Positions 8,470 to 17,170 of a stretch of DNA of 64,000 bases are shown piece by piece. The translations under genes were made by a program, and so were the position numbers. This DNA is from Acinetobacter lwoffii (GTDB lineage: Bacteria > Pseudomonadota > Gammaproteobacteria > Pseudomonadales > Moraxellaceae). Under the pieces are notes generated by a model that searched no databases, was not told the DNA's origin, and saw only the letters and a list, made by a program, of their open reading frames with translations. The DNA is taken from the NCBI RefSeq assembly GCF_024129355.1, contig NZ_JAMXXP010000008.1, positions 1-64,000 on the forward strand, given 5' to 3'. Positions within the stretch are counted from its first letter, which is position 1. Every line of letters starts with the position of its first letter.

Positions 8470-9945
8470 ATGACAGAAACTCGTGAGAATTGGTCCGCAC
8501 GATCAGGATTCATTATTGCAGCGATTGGTTCCGCCGTTGGCTTGGGGAATATCTGGCGTTTCCCTTATGTTGCCTATGAAAATGGTGGCGGGGCATTCCT
8601 GATCCCCTATCTGATTGCGATTTTCGCAGCAGGTTTACCTTTATTGTTTTTAGACTATGCGGTCGGACACAAGTTCCGTAAAGCACCGCCTATGGCCTAT
8701 AAAAAACTCATGAATGCCGAATCCTTGGGTTGGTGGCAGGTCATGGTCACTCTGGTGATCGGGATTTACTATGCCAGCGTCTTGTCCTGGGCTGGCAGCT
8801 ATATGTTCTATTCCTTTGGACAGCAGTGGGGCACAGATACCCAAGGCTTCTTCTTCAATACTTACCTGCAAAATGGTGAGGGTCTGACGCTCGGTTTTGT
8901 ACCTGTGCTGTTCTTTGGTCTGGTGGTCGTTTGGGCAGCAGTCATGCTGATTCTTTACGGTGGAGTACGCCGTGGGGTGGAACTGGCGAATAAAATCTTT
9001 ATGCCATTGCTGGTGATTTTATTCACGATCCTAGTGATTCAGGCAGTACGTTTACCTGGTGCAGTCGATGGCTTAAATGCTTTCTTCACGCCGAACTGGG
9101 AAGCGATGGCCAACTATAAAGTCTGGTTAGCCGCTTTTGGTCATATCTTTTTCTCACTATCAGTGGGCTTCGGGATCATGTTGACCTATGCATCTTACCT
9201 GAAACGCAAAACCAACCTGACTGGTTCCGGGATTGTGGTGGCACTGGCCAACTCGTCTTTTGAAATTCTGGCGGGTATTGGTGTCTTTGCCGCGCTTGGT
9301 TTTATGGCGTTCAGCTCAGGTGCGAAAGTTGAAGATGTGGTGTCTGGCGGTATCGGTCTGGCCTTTATTGCGTTTCCGAAAATCATTTCCAGTTTAGGCG
9401 CAGGCGGTGACCTGTTTGGCTTCCTGTTCTTCGCTTCATTGACGGTTGCCGGTATTACCTCGATGGTGAGCATCCTGCAAGTTCCGATTGCTGCGTTCCA
9501 AGACAAACTGGGCTGGTCAAAGAATAAGTCAGTAACGATTATTGCTGGTGGTTCAGCGGTGATTTCTACCCTGATGTTCTCGACACATAGTGCCATTACC
9601 TTTGTCGATATCATCGACTACTTTGCTAATAACATCGGTATTGTCGGTGGTGGTCTGTTATCGATTATTCTGTTGTCTTGGTTCCGTCGCCCATTAATGA
9701 AACAACTGGAAGGCCATGTGAATGAGTTTGCCAGCGTGAAACTGGGTGCGAGCTGGAACTTCATGCTAACGGTGATCACGCCTTTGTCATTATTGCTGGC
9801 ATTGGGCCTGACCCTGAAATCGATCATGGCAGAAGGTTATGGTGGCTATGCTGCCAGTACCCTATGGATGGTAGGTGGAGGAGTGATGGCATTCTTTATT
9901 CTGGGTGCCATTCTGTTCAGCCTGATCAAAGACCGTCACAGCTAG
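8470..9945 (+). CDS. NSS-family sodium-dependent amino acid transporter (MetP-like)
   Basis: A 491-residue, twelve-helix sodium symporter of the neurotransmitter:sodium symporter family. The first helix carries the family signature (GSAVGLGNIWRFPY and ENGGGAFLIPYL), which forms the Na+ and substrate sites. It is followed after ten bases by a 36-residue membrane peptide of the MetS type, the arrangement known for the MetPS methionine/alanine importer of Corynebacterium glutamicum, so import of methionine, alanine or a similar neutral amino acid is likely. AGGTG lies four bases ahead of the ATG. A long leader precedes it. Confidence 0.88.
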   Translation: MTETRENWSARSGFIIAAIGSAVGLGNIWRFPYVAYENGGGAFLIPYLIAIFAAGLPLLFLDYAVGHKFRKAPPMAYKKLMNAESLGWWQVMVTLVIGIYYASVLSWAGSYMFYSFGQQWGTDTQGFFFNTYLQNGEGLTLGFVPVLFFGLVVVWAAVMLILYGGVRRGVELANKIFMPLLVILFTILVIQAVRLPGAVDGLNAFFTPNWEAMANYKVWLAAFGHIFFSLSVGFGIMLTYASYLKRKTNLTGSGIVVALANSSFEILAGIGVFAALGFMAFSSGAKVEDVVSGGIGLAFIAFPKIISSLGAGGDLFGFLFFASLTVAGITSMVSILQVPIAAFQDKLGWSKNKSVTIIAGGSAVISTLMFSTHSAITFVDIIDYFANNIGIVGGGLLSIILLSWFRRPLMKQLEGHVNEFASVKLGASWNFMLTVITPLSLLLALGLTLKSIMAEGYGGYAASTLWMVGGGVMAFFILGAILFSLIKDRHS

Positions 9946-9955
9946 GAGAGCGACT

Positions 9956-10066
9956 ATGAATACATCTGCACTAATTATGATGATCATCTCTATCGTTTTA
10001 TTATGGGGTGGTCTGGTACTGGCTGTGATTCATCTGGCAAAAAATCCGGAAGAACCAGAAGACTAA
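9956..10066 (+). CDS. metS: MetS-type small subunit of the NSS transporter (36 aa)
   Basis: A 36-residue peptide starting at ATG 9956, with AGGAG at 9944-9948 seven bases ahead. Residues 5-28 form one hydrophobic helix with a WGG turn, followed by a short acidic, proline-containing tail (NPEEPED). This is the pattern of the methionine/alanine import NSS small subunits. It directly follows the transporter gene and is closed by a terminator, so the two form a bicistronic operon. The peptide is easily missed because of its size. Confidence 0.8.
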   Translation: MNTSALIMMIISIVLLWGGLVLAVIHLAKNPEEPED

Positions 10067-10102
10067 AAATCTTCACATAAACCTACTGTTACCAGAAATA
10101 GA

Positions 10103-10136
10103 AGTCATTATCATCCTTGATGATAATGACTTTTTT
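10103..10136 (+). terminator. Terminator of the metP-metS operon
   Basis: Perfect twelve-base stem GTCATTATCATC / GATGATAATGAC with a three-base loop and six T. Confidence 0.9.
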
Positions 10137-10154
10137 AATGGCTGATGCTTTGAC

Positions 10155-10964
10155 ATGATTTCCGTTTCAGATGGACAAGTCTATACAGCCTTTGCCGTGA
10201 CTTTATTTGCCGGGCTAGCCACCGTAGTGGGTGGGGGACTGGTATTATTCTTAAAAAAACCTAATTTCCGTTTGCTGGCCTTTGGTCTGGCCTTTGCTGC
10301 CGGTGCCATGATTTATGTCTCTTTAACCGAAATTCTGAACAAATCGATCGCGTCCTTTAGCCTGGATTTTGATGAAAAAACCGGTTTTGCCTTTGGCACT
10401 TTTGCTTTTTTACTGGGCGTGGTTTTGGTGTTATTGCTGGATCGCTTTGTGCCGAATCCGCATGACACGATTGAAACCCATTCTGCCAAGGGCGTCAGTT
10501 CCCCCCAATTACTGCGTACCGGTATGCTGACCCTGTTTGCGATTAGCGCACATAACCTGCCAGAAGGACTGGCGACGTTTTTTGCCACACTAGAAAGCCC
10601 AGCTTTAGGTGCGCCGTTGGCGGTGGCAATTGCGATTCATAATGTGCCAGAAGGTGTGGCGATAGCCTTGCCGGTATATATGGCCACCGGCCGTAAAGAT
10701 TATGCGCTCTGGGCCAGTCTGGTCTCGGGCCTGGCCGAACCATTGGGGGCAGCGCTCGGTTATTTTATTCTGGCACCTTATATGAGTGAAACCGTCTATG
10801 GTCTGATCTTTGGGGTGATTGGCGGCGTGATGGTTTATCTGGCACTGGATGAATTATTGCCGACGGCAAAACGCTATGCCAAAGGACATGAAACGGTATA
10901 TGGGCTGGTCAGTGGCATGGCTGCATTGGCCAGCAGTCTGGTGATTTTTAAGTTTATTCAATAA
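10155..10964 (+). CDS. zupT: ZIP-family zinc transporter ZupT
   Basis: A 269-residue inner-membrane metal importer of the ZIP family. The two metal-site motifs HNLPEG (133-138) and HNVPEG (162-167) in helices four and five are intact, and eight membrane helices can be drawn; the loop between helices three and four is short with a few His (HDTIETHS). ZupT takes up Zn2+ and other divalent metals. The start has no clear binding site and lies 19 bp behind the preceding terminator. No Zur-like operator was found by eye. Confidence 0.88.
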   Translation: MISVSDGQVYTAFAVTLFAGLATVVGGGLVLFLKKPNFRLLAFGLAFAAGAMIYVSLTEILNKSIASFSLDFDEKTGFAFGTFAFLLGVVLVLLLDRFVPNPHDTIETHSAKGVSSPQLLRTGMLTLFAISAHNLPEGLATFFATLESPALGAPLAVAIAIHNVPEGVAIALPVYMATGRKDYALWASLVSGLAEPLGAALGYFILAPYMSETVYGLIFGVIGGVMVYLALDELLPTAKRYAKGHETVYGLVSGMAALASSLVIFKFIQ

Positions 10965-10992
10965 ACCTCATATTCACTAAATCACGAGATAT

Positions 10993-11020
10993 AAAAAAGG
11001 CAGCTTAGGCTGCCTTTCAT
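10993..11020. terminator. Bidirectional terminator (zupT / rsmB)
   Basis: AAGGCAGC / GCTGCCTT with a TTAG loop; a strong T run on the minus strand serves rsmB, a weaker one on the plus strand serves zupT. Confidence 0.85.
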
Positions 11021-11034
11021 TTTAAACGCATGAT

Positions 11035-12342
11035 TTATGCCGTTTTTTCAATACGGCAATAGAAGAAGCCGTCGCCTTGATCCGCTTTCGGTAACAATTG
11101 ACGGCCATGAATCTGTTCGATGCCCCAATCGGCTTCGATTTTGATTTCTTTGGCATCGGCATGTTGAGCAAAGAACTCGACCATCTGTTGTTCATTTTCG
11201 GCTTTCAGAATTGAACAGGTGATGTACAGCAACGTACCACCAACTTTCAGTTGCTGCCACATATTTTCCAGAATCTGCTTTTGCAGATGTACCGTTTGCG
11301 GAATATCTGTAGAGTGACGTAGCAAGCGAATATCCGGATGACGACGGATCACACCAATTGCGGAACATGGTGCATCCAGCACGATACAATCCACCGACTC
11401 AGGTGCTGTCCAAGTGATCGCATCAGCCGCGATAATTTCAACTTCCGCATATTCAGTTAATAGTAAACGTTCCAGATTTTCTGCCACACGGACTAAACGT
11501 TTGGCATCCTGATCAATCGCATAAAGCTTTTTCGGGCTATATTTTTCCAGAATGTGCGCGGTCTTACCCCCTGGAGCGGCGCAGGCATCTACCACGACTT
11601 TGCCTTCAAGGTCAGGAACTAAGGTCGCACATAGCTGGGCATGTTCATCCTGAACCGAGAAACCACCGGCTTCATAGCCTGGCAGATTCGGAATATGGAC
11701 ATTCTGTTCCAGAACGATGCCAACTTCGGAAAGAGTGCAGGCACGCGCCTCATAACCTTCTTCTTCCAGAATTTCCAGATATTCATCGCGGCTGACCTGG
11801 TTGACATTGACACGCAAGGTGAGCGGCGCAATCTGTTTCAAGTCATGCGACAGTTCGGCAAGCTGTTCTGGCCAGTCTTTCTTTAAACGCTTGTAGAGCC
11901 AGCTTGGCAGACCATGCGCCTGATTTAAAGCCAGGTCAAATTCTTCTGTTTCACGTGAAACACGACGCAGAACGGCATTGACCAGACCGCTTAAAGGTTC
12001 AAAGCCCAGCTGTTTGGCTGCAGTCACGGTTTCTGAAATCGCAGCATGCGCCGGAATACGGGTACATAGAATCTGATACAAACCCAGATATAAGCAGCTT
12101 TCTAAAGCTTGGTTATCAAGAGGTTTGGTTAATAAAGGTAAAGTAATGGCTTTCAGGCCATGCCACTGACGTAAACAGCCCAAAGTTAACTCGTGATACA
12201 GACCACGGTCACGCTCAGACACGATGTTGATATGTTGATTGAGTACAGAAGCAAGTGATTGGCCGTTTTGTACAGCCAATAGGGTTTTTACAACTTGCGC
12301 GCGCAAATTCAAGTTTTTAGCTGATGATTGAATTTGGCTCAT
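11035..12342 (-). CDS. rsmB: 16S rRNA (cytosine-967-C5)-methyltransferase
   Basis: A 435-residue enzyme that methylates C967 of 16S rRNA. The N-terminal 150 or so residues are the NusB-like RNA-binding domain; the C-terminal half is the Rossmann methyltransferase with the SAM loop DACAAPGGKT and the two cysteines of the m5C reaction, Cys326 in LDAPCSA and the catalytic Cys376 in YITCSI. It overlaps the end of fmt by four bases (ATGA), so the two are translationally coupled, as is usual for this pair. Confidence 0.95.
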   Translation of the reverse strand: MSQIQSSAKNLNLRAQVVKTLLAVQNGQSLASVLNQHINIVSERDRGLYHELTLGCLRQWHGLKAITLPLLTKPLDNQALESCLYLGLYQILCTRIPAHAAISETVTAAKQLGFEPLSGLVNAVLRRVSRETEEFDLALNQAHGLPSWLYKRLKKDWPEQLAELSHDLKQIAPLTLRVNVNQVSRDEYLEILEEEGYEARACTLSEVGIVLEQNVHIPNLPGYEAGGFSVQDEHAQLCATLVPDLEGKVVVDACAAPGGKTAHILEKYSPKKLYAIDQDAKRLVRVAENLERLLLTEYAEVEIIAADAITWTAPESVDCIVLDAPCSAIGVIRRHPDIRLLRHSTDIPQTVHLQKQILENMWQQLKVGGTLLYITCSILKAENEQQMVEFFAQHADAKEIKIEADWGIEQIHGRQLLPKADQGDGFFYCRIEKTA

Positions 12343-13301
12343 GCGAATTTATATCCTACCGATAGTTTTTGAGTTTGATTAATTTGAACAGCATTCAGGG
12401 CTTTGCCACCTGGCCATTGCAGATTGGTGATGCAAATAGCATGTTGATCACCACACATCACATGCACGCCATCTTTATCCAGGGCAATCACTTCACTAGG
12501 CAGGGCATTGCTTGCCTTTTGTGTGGAAAGTGATGAATTCCAGATGCGTAAATTGTTGCCGTCATCTAGCGGGGTGAATGCCACTGGCCAGGGATTAAAG
12601 GCACGAATATTACGGTCAATATCTGCTGCAGGCTGGGTCCAGTCAATTTGTGCTTCGGCTTTTGTCAGTTTATGCGCGTAGACAGTCAGATTTTCATCCT
12701 GAACTTCACGGGTCTCAAGATAGTGCTGTAAAGTCTGTTCCGATTCGAGCACGGCCACAATCGCCTCAGCACCTTGCAGCGCCAGTTTGTCATGCAGGCT
12801 GGCAGATGTATCTTCGGCGCTAATCGGGCACAGTGTTTTATACATCATGTCCCCGGTATCCAGACCGGCTGCCATTTTCATAATGGTCACACCTGTTTCG
12901 ATATCGCCGGTAGCAATCGCGCGCTGAATCGGGGCTGCACCGCGCCAGCGTGGCAACAGCGAACCATGAATATTCAGGCAACCATATTTTGGCGTATCCA
13001 GAACCACTTGTGGCAGGATCAGGCCATAAGCTGCCACCACCATCACATCTGCATTTAAGGCTTTAAGTTCCGCTTGCGCCGCCAGACCTTCTTCAGTCGA
13101 TGACTTGAAATGTAAAGGCTGATAGACCGAAAGATGATGTTCAAGCGCTAACTGCTTCACCGCAGATGCCGTGAGCTTTTGTCCACGTCCGGCCTTGCGG
13201 TCCGGTTGAGTATAGACCGCCACAATTTCATGTTCGGTTCTAAGCAACGCAGCCAATGCAGTCGCTGCAAATTCTGGTGTGCCTGCAAATATGATCTTCA
13301 C
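12339..13301 (-). CDS. fmt: Methionyl-tRNA formyltransferase
   Basis: A 320-residue enzyme that formylates initiator Met-tRNA. The N-terminal Rossmann domain begins with FAGTPEFAA, and the catalytic segment NIHGSLLPRWRGAAPI carries the Asn-His pair and formyl-folate site; the C-terminal OB domain binds tRNA. It is upstream of and overlaps rsmB. The peptide deformylase gene that often precedes fmt is not present; a non-coding stretch lies upstream instead. Confidence 0.95.
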   Translation of the reverse strand: MKIIFAGTPEFAATALAALLRTEHEIVAVYTQPDRKAGRGQKLTASAVKQLALEHHLSVYQPLHFKSSTEEGLAAQAELKALNADVMVVAAYGLILPQVVLDTPKYGCLNIHGSLLPRWRGAAPIQRAIATGDIETGVTIMKMAAGLDTGDMMYKTLCPISAEDTSASLHDKLALQGAEAIVAVLESEQTLQHYLETREVQDENLTVYAHKLTKAEAQIDWTQPAADIDRNIRAFNPWPVAFTPLDDGNNLRIWNSSLSTQKASNALPSEVIALDKDGVHVMCGDQHAICITNLQWPGGKALNAVQINQTQKLSVGYKFA

Positions 13302-13709
13302 ACATGAAATTCCAAATAAACTTAAAAGCTATTATAAGCCAAAAGCCAAATTTCAGCCTAATCGTTGCAAAAACTTATCCGAGAAGCTTGGTGAGTGCTT
13401 GAATTTCAGTGGAATTTTTATATAAAAAAAACTCATGCAAATTGTAAAAATTATTCATGAAAGTTTTGTATTGTCCTGATGATGATGGCGGTATAGTAGA
13501 TTTCATTAAGAAATTTTTATCGTCAGATCATCCAAATCTCTCTATAGACATTTTTGCCTGTATCTACACCCAAAAGGCCATCTTGTAAATCAAGGGCTTG
13601 TAGTATGATAGGTTTAAAATTCAACTGATTTAAGCTCCTTGTCAGTATGATTTAGCCAGAGTGGATCTGCCCGATTCATTGCAAGCTCAAACTTTGTTGG
13701 AAATATAAA
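13302..13709. other. Divergent intergenic region fmt / ilvD
   Basis: 408 bp with no credible gene. It must hold divergent promoters for fmt-rsmB and for ilvD. I see no leader peptide rich in Ile, Val or Leu codons and no T-box-like structure, so attenuation control of ilvD is not supported. Confidence 0.4.
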
Positions 13710-15539
13710 ATGCCTGACTATCGTTCAAAAACATCGACACACGGAAGAAATATGGCTGGCGCACGCGGTTTATGGCGTGCCACCGGCATGAAAGATGAAG
13801 ATTTCGGTAAGCCGATTATTGCGGTGGTGAACTCGTTCACCCAGTTTGTACCGGGTCATGTGCATCTTAAAGACCTGGGTCAGCTGGTGGCACGTCAAAT
13901 TGAAGCGTCAGGCGGCGTGGCCAAAGAATTCAATACTATTGCGGTCGATGACGGCATCGCGATGGGTCATGATGGCATGTTGTATTCATTGCCTTCGCGT
14001 GACCTGATTGCAGACTCGGTCGAGTACATGGTCAATGCCCATTGTGCCGATGCGATGGTATGTATCTCGAACTGTGACAAGATCACCCCAGGCATGTTAA
14101 TGGCCGCGATGCGTCTGAACATTCCAGTAGTATTTGTCTCTGGCGGTCCAATGGAAGCGGGCAAGGTCAAAATCCGTGGCAATGAAAAAGCCATTGATCT
14201 GGTTGATGCCATGATTGTTGCAGCAGATGACAGCTTCACTGATGAAGAAGTTGCTGAATATGAACGTTCAGCTTGCCCAACCTGTGGTTCATGTTCAGGC
14301 ATGTTTACCGCAAACTCGATGAACTGTTTGACTGAAGCACTTGGTTTATCGCTTCCGGGCAATGGTTCAACGCTGGCAACCCATGCCAACCGTAAAAAAT
14401 TATTCGAGCGTGCGGGTCAATTGATTGTTGAAATCACTAAACGTCATTATGAGCAAAATGACTACAGCTTATTGCCACGTTCAATCGCGACCAAAGCAGC
14501 GTTTGAAAATGCGATGACTTTAGACATTTCCATGGGTGGTTCAACCAATACGGTTCTACATTTGTTGGCAGCAGCACACGAGGCAGAAGTCGACTTTACC
14601 ATGACTGACATCGATCGTTTGTCACGTAATGTGCCAGTTCTTTGTAAGGTTGCGCCGGCGAAGCAGGACGTGCATATGGAAGATGTACACCGTGCCGGTG
14701 GCATCATGTCGATCCTGGGTGAACTGGATCGCGCGGGCTTGCTGGATACTTCTGTTCCAACCGTGCATGAAAAAACTTTAAAAGATGCCTTGGATAAATG
14801 GGACATCATCCGTACCGAAGATGAAGAGGTGTATCAATTCTTCAAATCGGCACCGGGCGGTGTTCCGACCCAGACCGCATTCTCGCAAGACCGTTACTAT
14901 GCGCGCTTAGATGGTGACCGTGACAATGGCGTGATCCGTAATGCAGCCAATGCCTTCTCACAAGATGGTGGTCTAGCGGTACTTTACGGCAACATCGCGC
15001 TAGAAGGCTGTATCGTAAAAACTGCGGGTGTGGATGATTCAATCCTGAAATTCAACGGGACTGCACGTGTGTTTGAAAGTCAGGATGCTGCAGTTGAAGC
15101 CATTCTTGGCGGCAAAATCACTGCGGGTGATGTCGTCGTGATTCGCTATGAAGGTCCACGTGGTGGCCCGGGTATGCAGGAAATGCTGTATCCAACCAGT
15201 TACTTAAAATCGAAAGGTTTGGGTAAAGACTGCGCACTTTTAACGGATGGCCGTTTCTCGGGTGGTTCGTCTGGTCTGTCGATTGGTCACGTGTCGCCTG
15301 AAGCGGCTGAAGGCGGTGCAATTGGTCTGGTGGAAGATGGCGACCGTATCGAAATTGATATTCCAAACCGTACCATTCACCTGGCAGTGGATGATGCAAC
15401 CATGGCAGCGCGCCGTGAAGCACAAGAAGCCAAAGGCTGGCAGCCTGCTGAACAGCGTCCGCGTAAAGTGTCTAAAGCACTGAAAGCGTATGCGATGCAT
15501 ACTACTAGTGCGTCGAAAGGTGCGGTACGTGATATCTAA
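13710..15539 (+). CDS. ilvD: Dihydroxy-acid dehydratase, long form
   Basis: A 609-residue iron-sulfur enzyme for the third step of valine, isoleucine and leucine synthesis. Cluster-binding cysteines are Cys122 in SNCDKITPG and Cys195 in [13 protein letters not shown]; the position matching the third cysteine of the short class is Gly49 (FVPGH), so it belongs to the long E. coli-type class. Length fits that class (about 615). TTGGA precedes the ATG. A second, different dehydratase of the same superfamily lies 1.6 kb downstream behind an IS element. Cluster type is inferred from class, not seen. Confidence 0.93.
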   Translation: MPDYRSKTSTHGRNMAGARGLWRATGMKDEDFGKPIIAVVNSFTQFVPGHVHLKDLGQLVARQIEASGGVAKEFNTIAVDDGIAMGHDGMLYSLPSRDLIADSVEYMVNAHCADAMVCISNCDKITPGMLMAAMRLNIPVVFVSGGPMEAGKVKIRGNEKAIDLVDAMIVAADDSFTDEEVAEYERSACPTCGSCSGMFTANSMNCLTEALGLSLPGNGSTLATHANRKKLFERAGQLIVEITKRHYEQNDYSLLPRSIATKAAFENAMTLDISMGGSTNTVLHLLAAAHEAEVDFTMTDIDRLSRNVPVLCKVAPAKQDVHMEDVHRAGGIMSILGELDRAGLLDTSVPTVHEKTLKDALDKWDIIRTEDEEVYQFFKSAPGGVPTQTAFSQDRYYARLDGDRDNGVIRNAANAFSQDGGLAVLYGNIALEGCIVKTAGVDDSILKFNGTARVFESQDAAVEAILGGKITAGDVVVIRYEGPRGGPGMQEMLYPTSYLKSKGLGKDCALLTDGRFSGGSSGLSIGHVSPEAAEGGAIGLVEDGDRIEIDIPNRTIHLAVDDATMAARREAQEAKGWQPAEQRPRKVSKALKAYAMHTTSASKGAVRDI

Positions 15540-15561
15540 TTTGTAATTTTACAGATTTAAA

Positions 15562-15588
15562 TAGCACTCCAGATGGGGTGCTTTTTTT
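15562..15588 (+). terminator. ilvD terminator
   Basis: AGCACTCC / GGGGTGCT hairpin with four-base loop and seven T, just behind the stop codon and just before the IS element. Confidence 0.85.
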
Positions 15589-15607
15589 ATACAAGAAACT
15601 ATCTTAA

Positions 15608-17103
15608 AATGAAAGAGGACTCCACCCGACAGTCAGGGTGGAGGTGAATTTCGTAAGTTTTTTAATTTAGCTTTAATTCGTTTTTATGTTAAAATAAAAG
15701 AAATATAACATTGTATTTAAATAAGTTTTAAAAAAAATGAAAATCAACAAGGCGTATAAATTTAGGCTTGAGCCTAATGAAGAGCAAGAGGTTATTTTAA
15801 ACAATCTTGTTGGTTCTGCGCGTTTTGTTTGGAATCAAATTTTAGTTGTGTCATTTGAAATGTTTGCAAAGAATGAATTTATCAATGCAACCAATTTGGT
15901 GAATAAAATCACCAGTCTTAAAAAGAATCCTGAATATGCTTTTTTAGCAAATCATTCTAATGCTGTTTCCCTACAGCAAAAAATTCGTGATCTGGCTTCG
16001 GCTTGGACAAGGTTTTTCAATGCAAAAGAACATGCAAGATTAAAAGAAAATAAGCGTAAACCACGCAAGCCCAAATTCCTCAAACTCACTGATGGTTCTG
16101 AAATCCAGTTACGCCCACTGATGCCTAGATTTAAGAAAAAATCAGATGGTTACGATTCAATTAGATTGGTGCAATTTGATAAATATTGTCGAATTGAGGG
16201 TAATCGAGTTAAGCTGCCAAATGGCATAGGATTTGTGAAATTTAGAAAATCACAAGATATTCTAGGCACAATTAAGAATGTGACAATCAGTAAGAGATCA
16301 GGTCATTGGTATATTTCATTTGGCAGTGAAAAAGAGTTATTGGAAAATCCAGTACATCCATCCAAAACCGCAGTTGGTGCTGATTTAGGTGTCAAGAAAT
16401 TAGTCACAACATCTGAGGGTGAGGTATTTAACCCAAAGAACAGTTTTAAAACCAACCAAATTAAATTAGCTAAACTTCAACGTAAGTTGAGCAAAAAAGT
16501 GAAGTTTAGTGAAAATTGGAAAAAGTTGAACACCACAATTAACAAGCTACATTATCATATTGCCAATATTCGGCATGACTACCTACATAAAGTCACGACA
16601 ACTCTCAGCAAAAACCACGCAATGATCGTAGTTGAGGACTTAAAAGTAGCCAATATGTCGAAGTCAGCAAGTGGCACAATCGAGAAAAAAGGAAAGAATG
16701 TCAAAGCCAAGTCGGGCTTAAACAAGGCAATCCTAGATCAAGGTTGGTCAATGCTTGTTGATATGTTGGAGTACAAACAACAATGGCGAGGTGGTTTACT
16801 CGTTAAGATTGACCCGAAATACACAAGTCAAACGTGTAGCTCCTGCGGTCATGTTGCAAAAGAAAATAGGCTTACTCAGGCACATTTTGAATGTGTTGCG
16901 TGTGGCTTTAGCGAGAATGCGGATATTAACGCTTCTCGTAATATTTTGGCGGTGGGACACACCGTTTTGTCTGTGGAGGGTGGATGCGGTAAAGGTTGCC
17001 CGATGAAGCAGAAAGCAAGCGAAATCCGTGAGGAAGTCACCTAAGAGCTGATGCTTTTAGAATCCCCCACTTGAATAAAGTGAAAGTGGTGGGAGTATGT
17101 CAA
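15608..17103 (+). mobile_element. TnpB-only IS605-family element, copy 1
   Basis: The left end has a perfect eight-base hairpin CTCCACCC / GGGTGGAG around the loop GACAGTCA (15620-15643). The right end has GAAT at the foot of an imperfect hairpin (17059-17095) and finishes ...GTATGTCAA at 17103. GAAT as guide and TCAA as cleavage site are the right-end motifs of IS608. There is no tnpA and no target duplication, as expected for this family. The exact left boundary is uncertain: 15608 is placed behind the octamer TATCTTAA that copy 2 shares at the same distance from its hairpin. Confidence 0.75.
15737..17044 (+). CDS. tnpB: TnpB RNA-guided nuclease, copy 1
   Basis: A 435-residue IS605-type TnpB (OrfB). 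The N-terminal part has the helix-turn-helix and wedge regions (YKFRLEPNEEQ, GSARFVWNQ); the RuvC triad is complete: Asp216 in GADLGVKK, Glu300 in VVEDLKV and Asp396 in NADINASRN. The zinc ribbon between RuvC II and III has Cys367, Cys370, Cys386 and Cys389. TnpB uses an RNA from the element's right end to cut DNA at donor sites. No tnpA is present, so movement would need TnpA in trans. From about residue 275 on it is nearly identical to copy 2, while the first 270 residues differ much more. Confidence 0.92.
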   Translation: MKINKAYKFRLEPNEEQEVILNNLVGSARFVWNQILVVSFEMFAKNEFINATNLVNKITSLKKNPEYAFLANHSNAVSLQQKIRDLASAWTRFFNAKEHARLKENKRKPRKPKFLKLTDGSEIQLRPLMPRFKKKSDGYDSIRLVQFDKYCRIEGNRVKLPNGIGFVKFRKSQDILGTIKNVTISKRSGHWYISFGSEKELLENPVHPSKTAVGADLGVKKLVTTSEGEVFNPKNSFKTNQIKLAKLQRKLSKKVKFSENWKKLNTTINKLHYHIANIRHDYLHKVTTTLSKNHAMIVVEDLKVANMSKSASGTIEKKGKNVKAKSGLNKAILDQGWSMLVDMLEYKQQWRGGLLVKIDPKYTSQTCSSCGHVAKENRLTQAHFECVACGFSENADINASRNILAVGHTVLSVEGGCGKGCPMKQKASEIREEVT

Positions 17104-17120
17104 ACAATGGCCTTAAAATA
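16950..17120 (+). ncRNA. Putative reRNA/omega RNA of TnpB copy 1
   Basis: In IS605-type elements the guide RNA covers the 3' end of tnpB and the right end, and its spacer is the flanking DNA. The stretch from about 16950 to 17103 is highly conserved between the two copies, including beyond the stop codon (CACCTAAGAGCT, GAATCCCCCACTT). The spacer would start at 17104 with ACAATGGCCTTAAAAT. The 5' end is a guess. Confidence 0.5.
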
Positions 17121-17130
17121 AATTGTCCAA

Positions 17131-17151
17131 GACCGACACTTAAAATCGGTC
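17131..17151 (+). promoter_or_regulatory. Small hairpin just before the second dehydratase
   Basis: GACCGA pairs with TCGGTC across nine bases; the hairpin ends eight bases before the ribosome binding site AGGAAGAG. It could modulate translation or be a weak operator. Only 67 bp remain between the IS right end and the start codon. Confidence 0.3.
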
Positions 17152-17170
17152 ATCGCCCAGGAAGAGAATA

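Noticed and set aside
15608..17170. CRISPR-like or array structure near TnpB
   Set aside because: No repeated spacer units are present; the conserved blocks are explained by the two IS copies and their right-end RNA.
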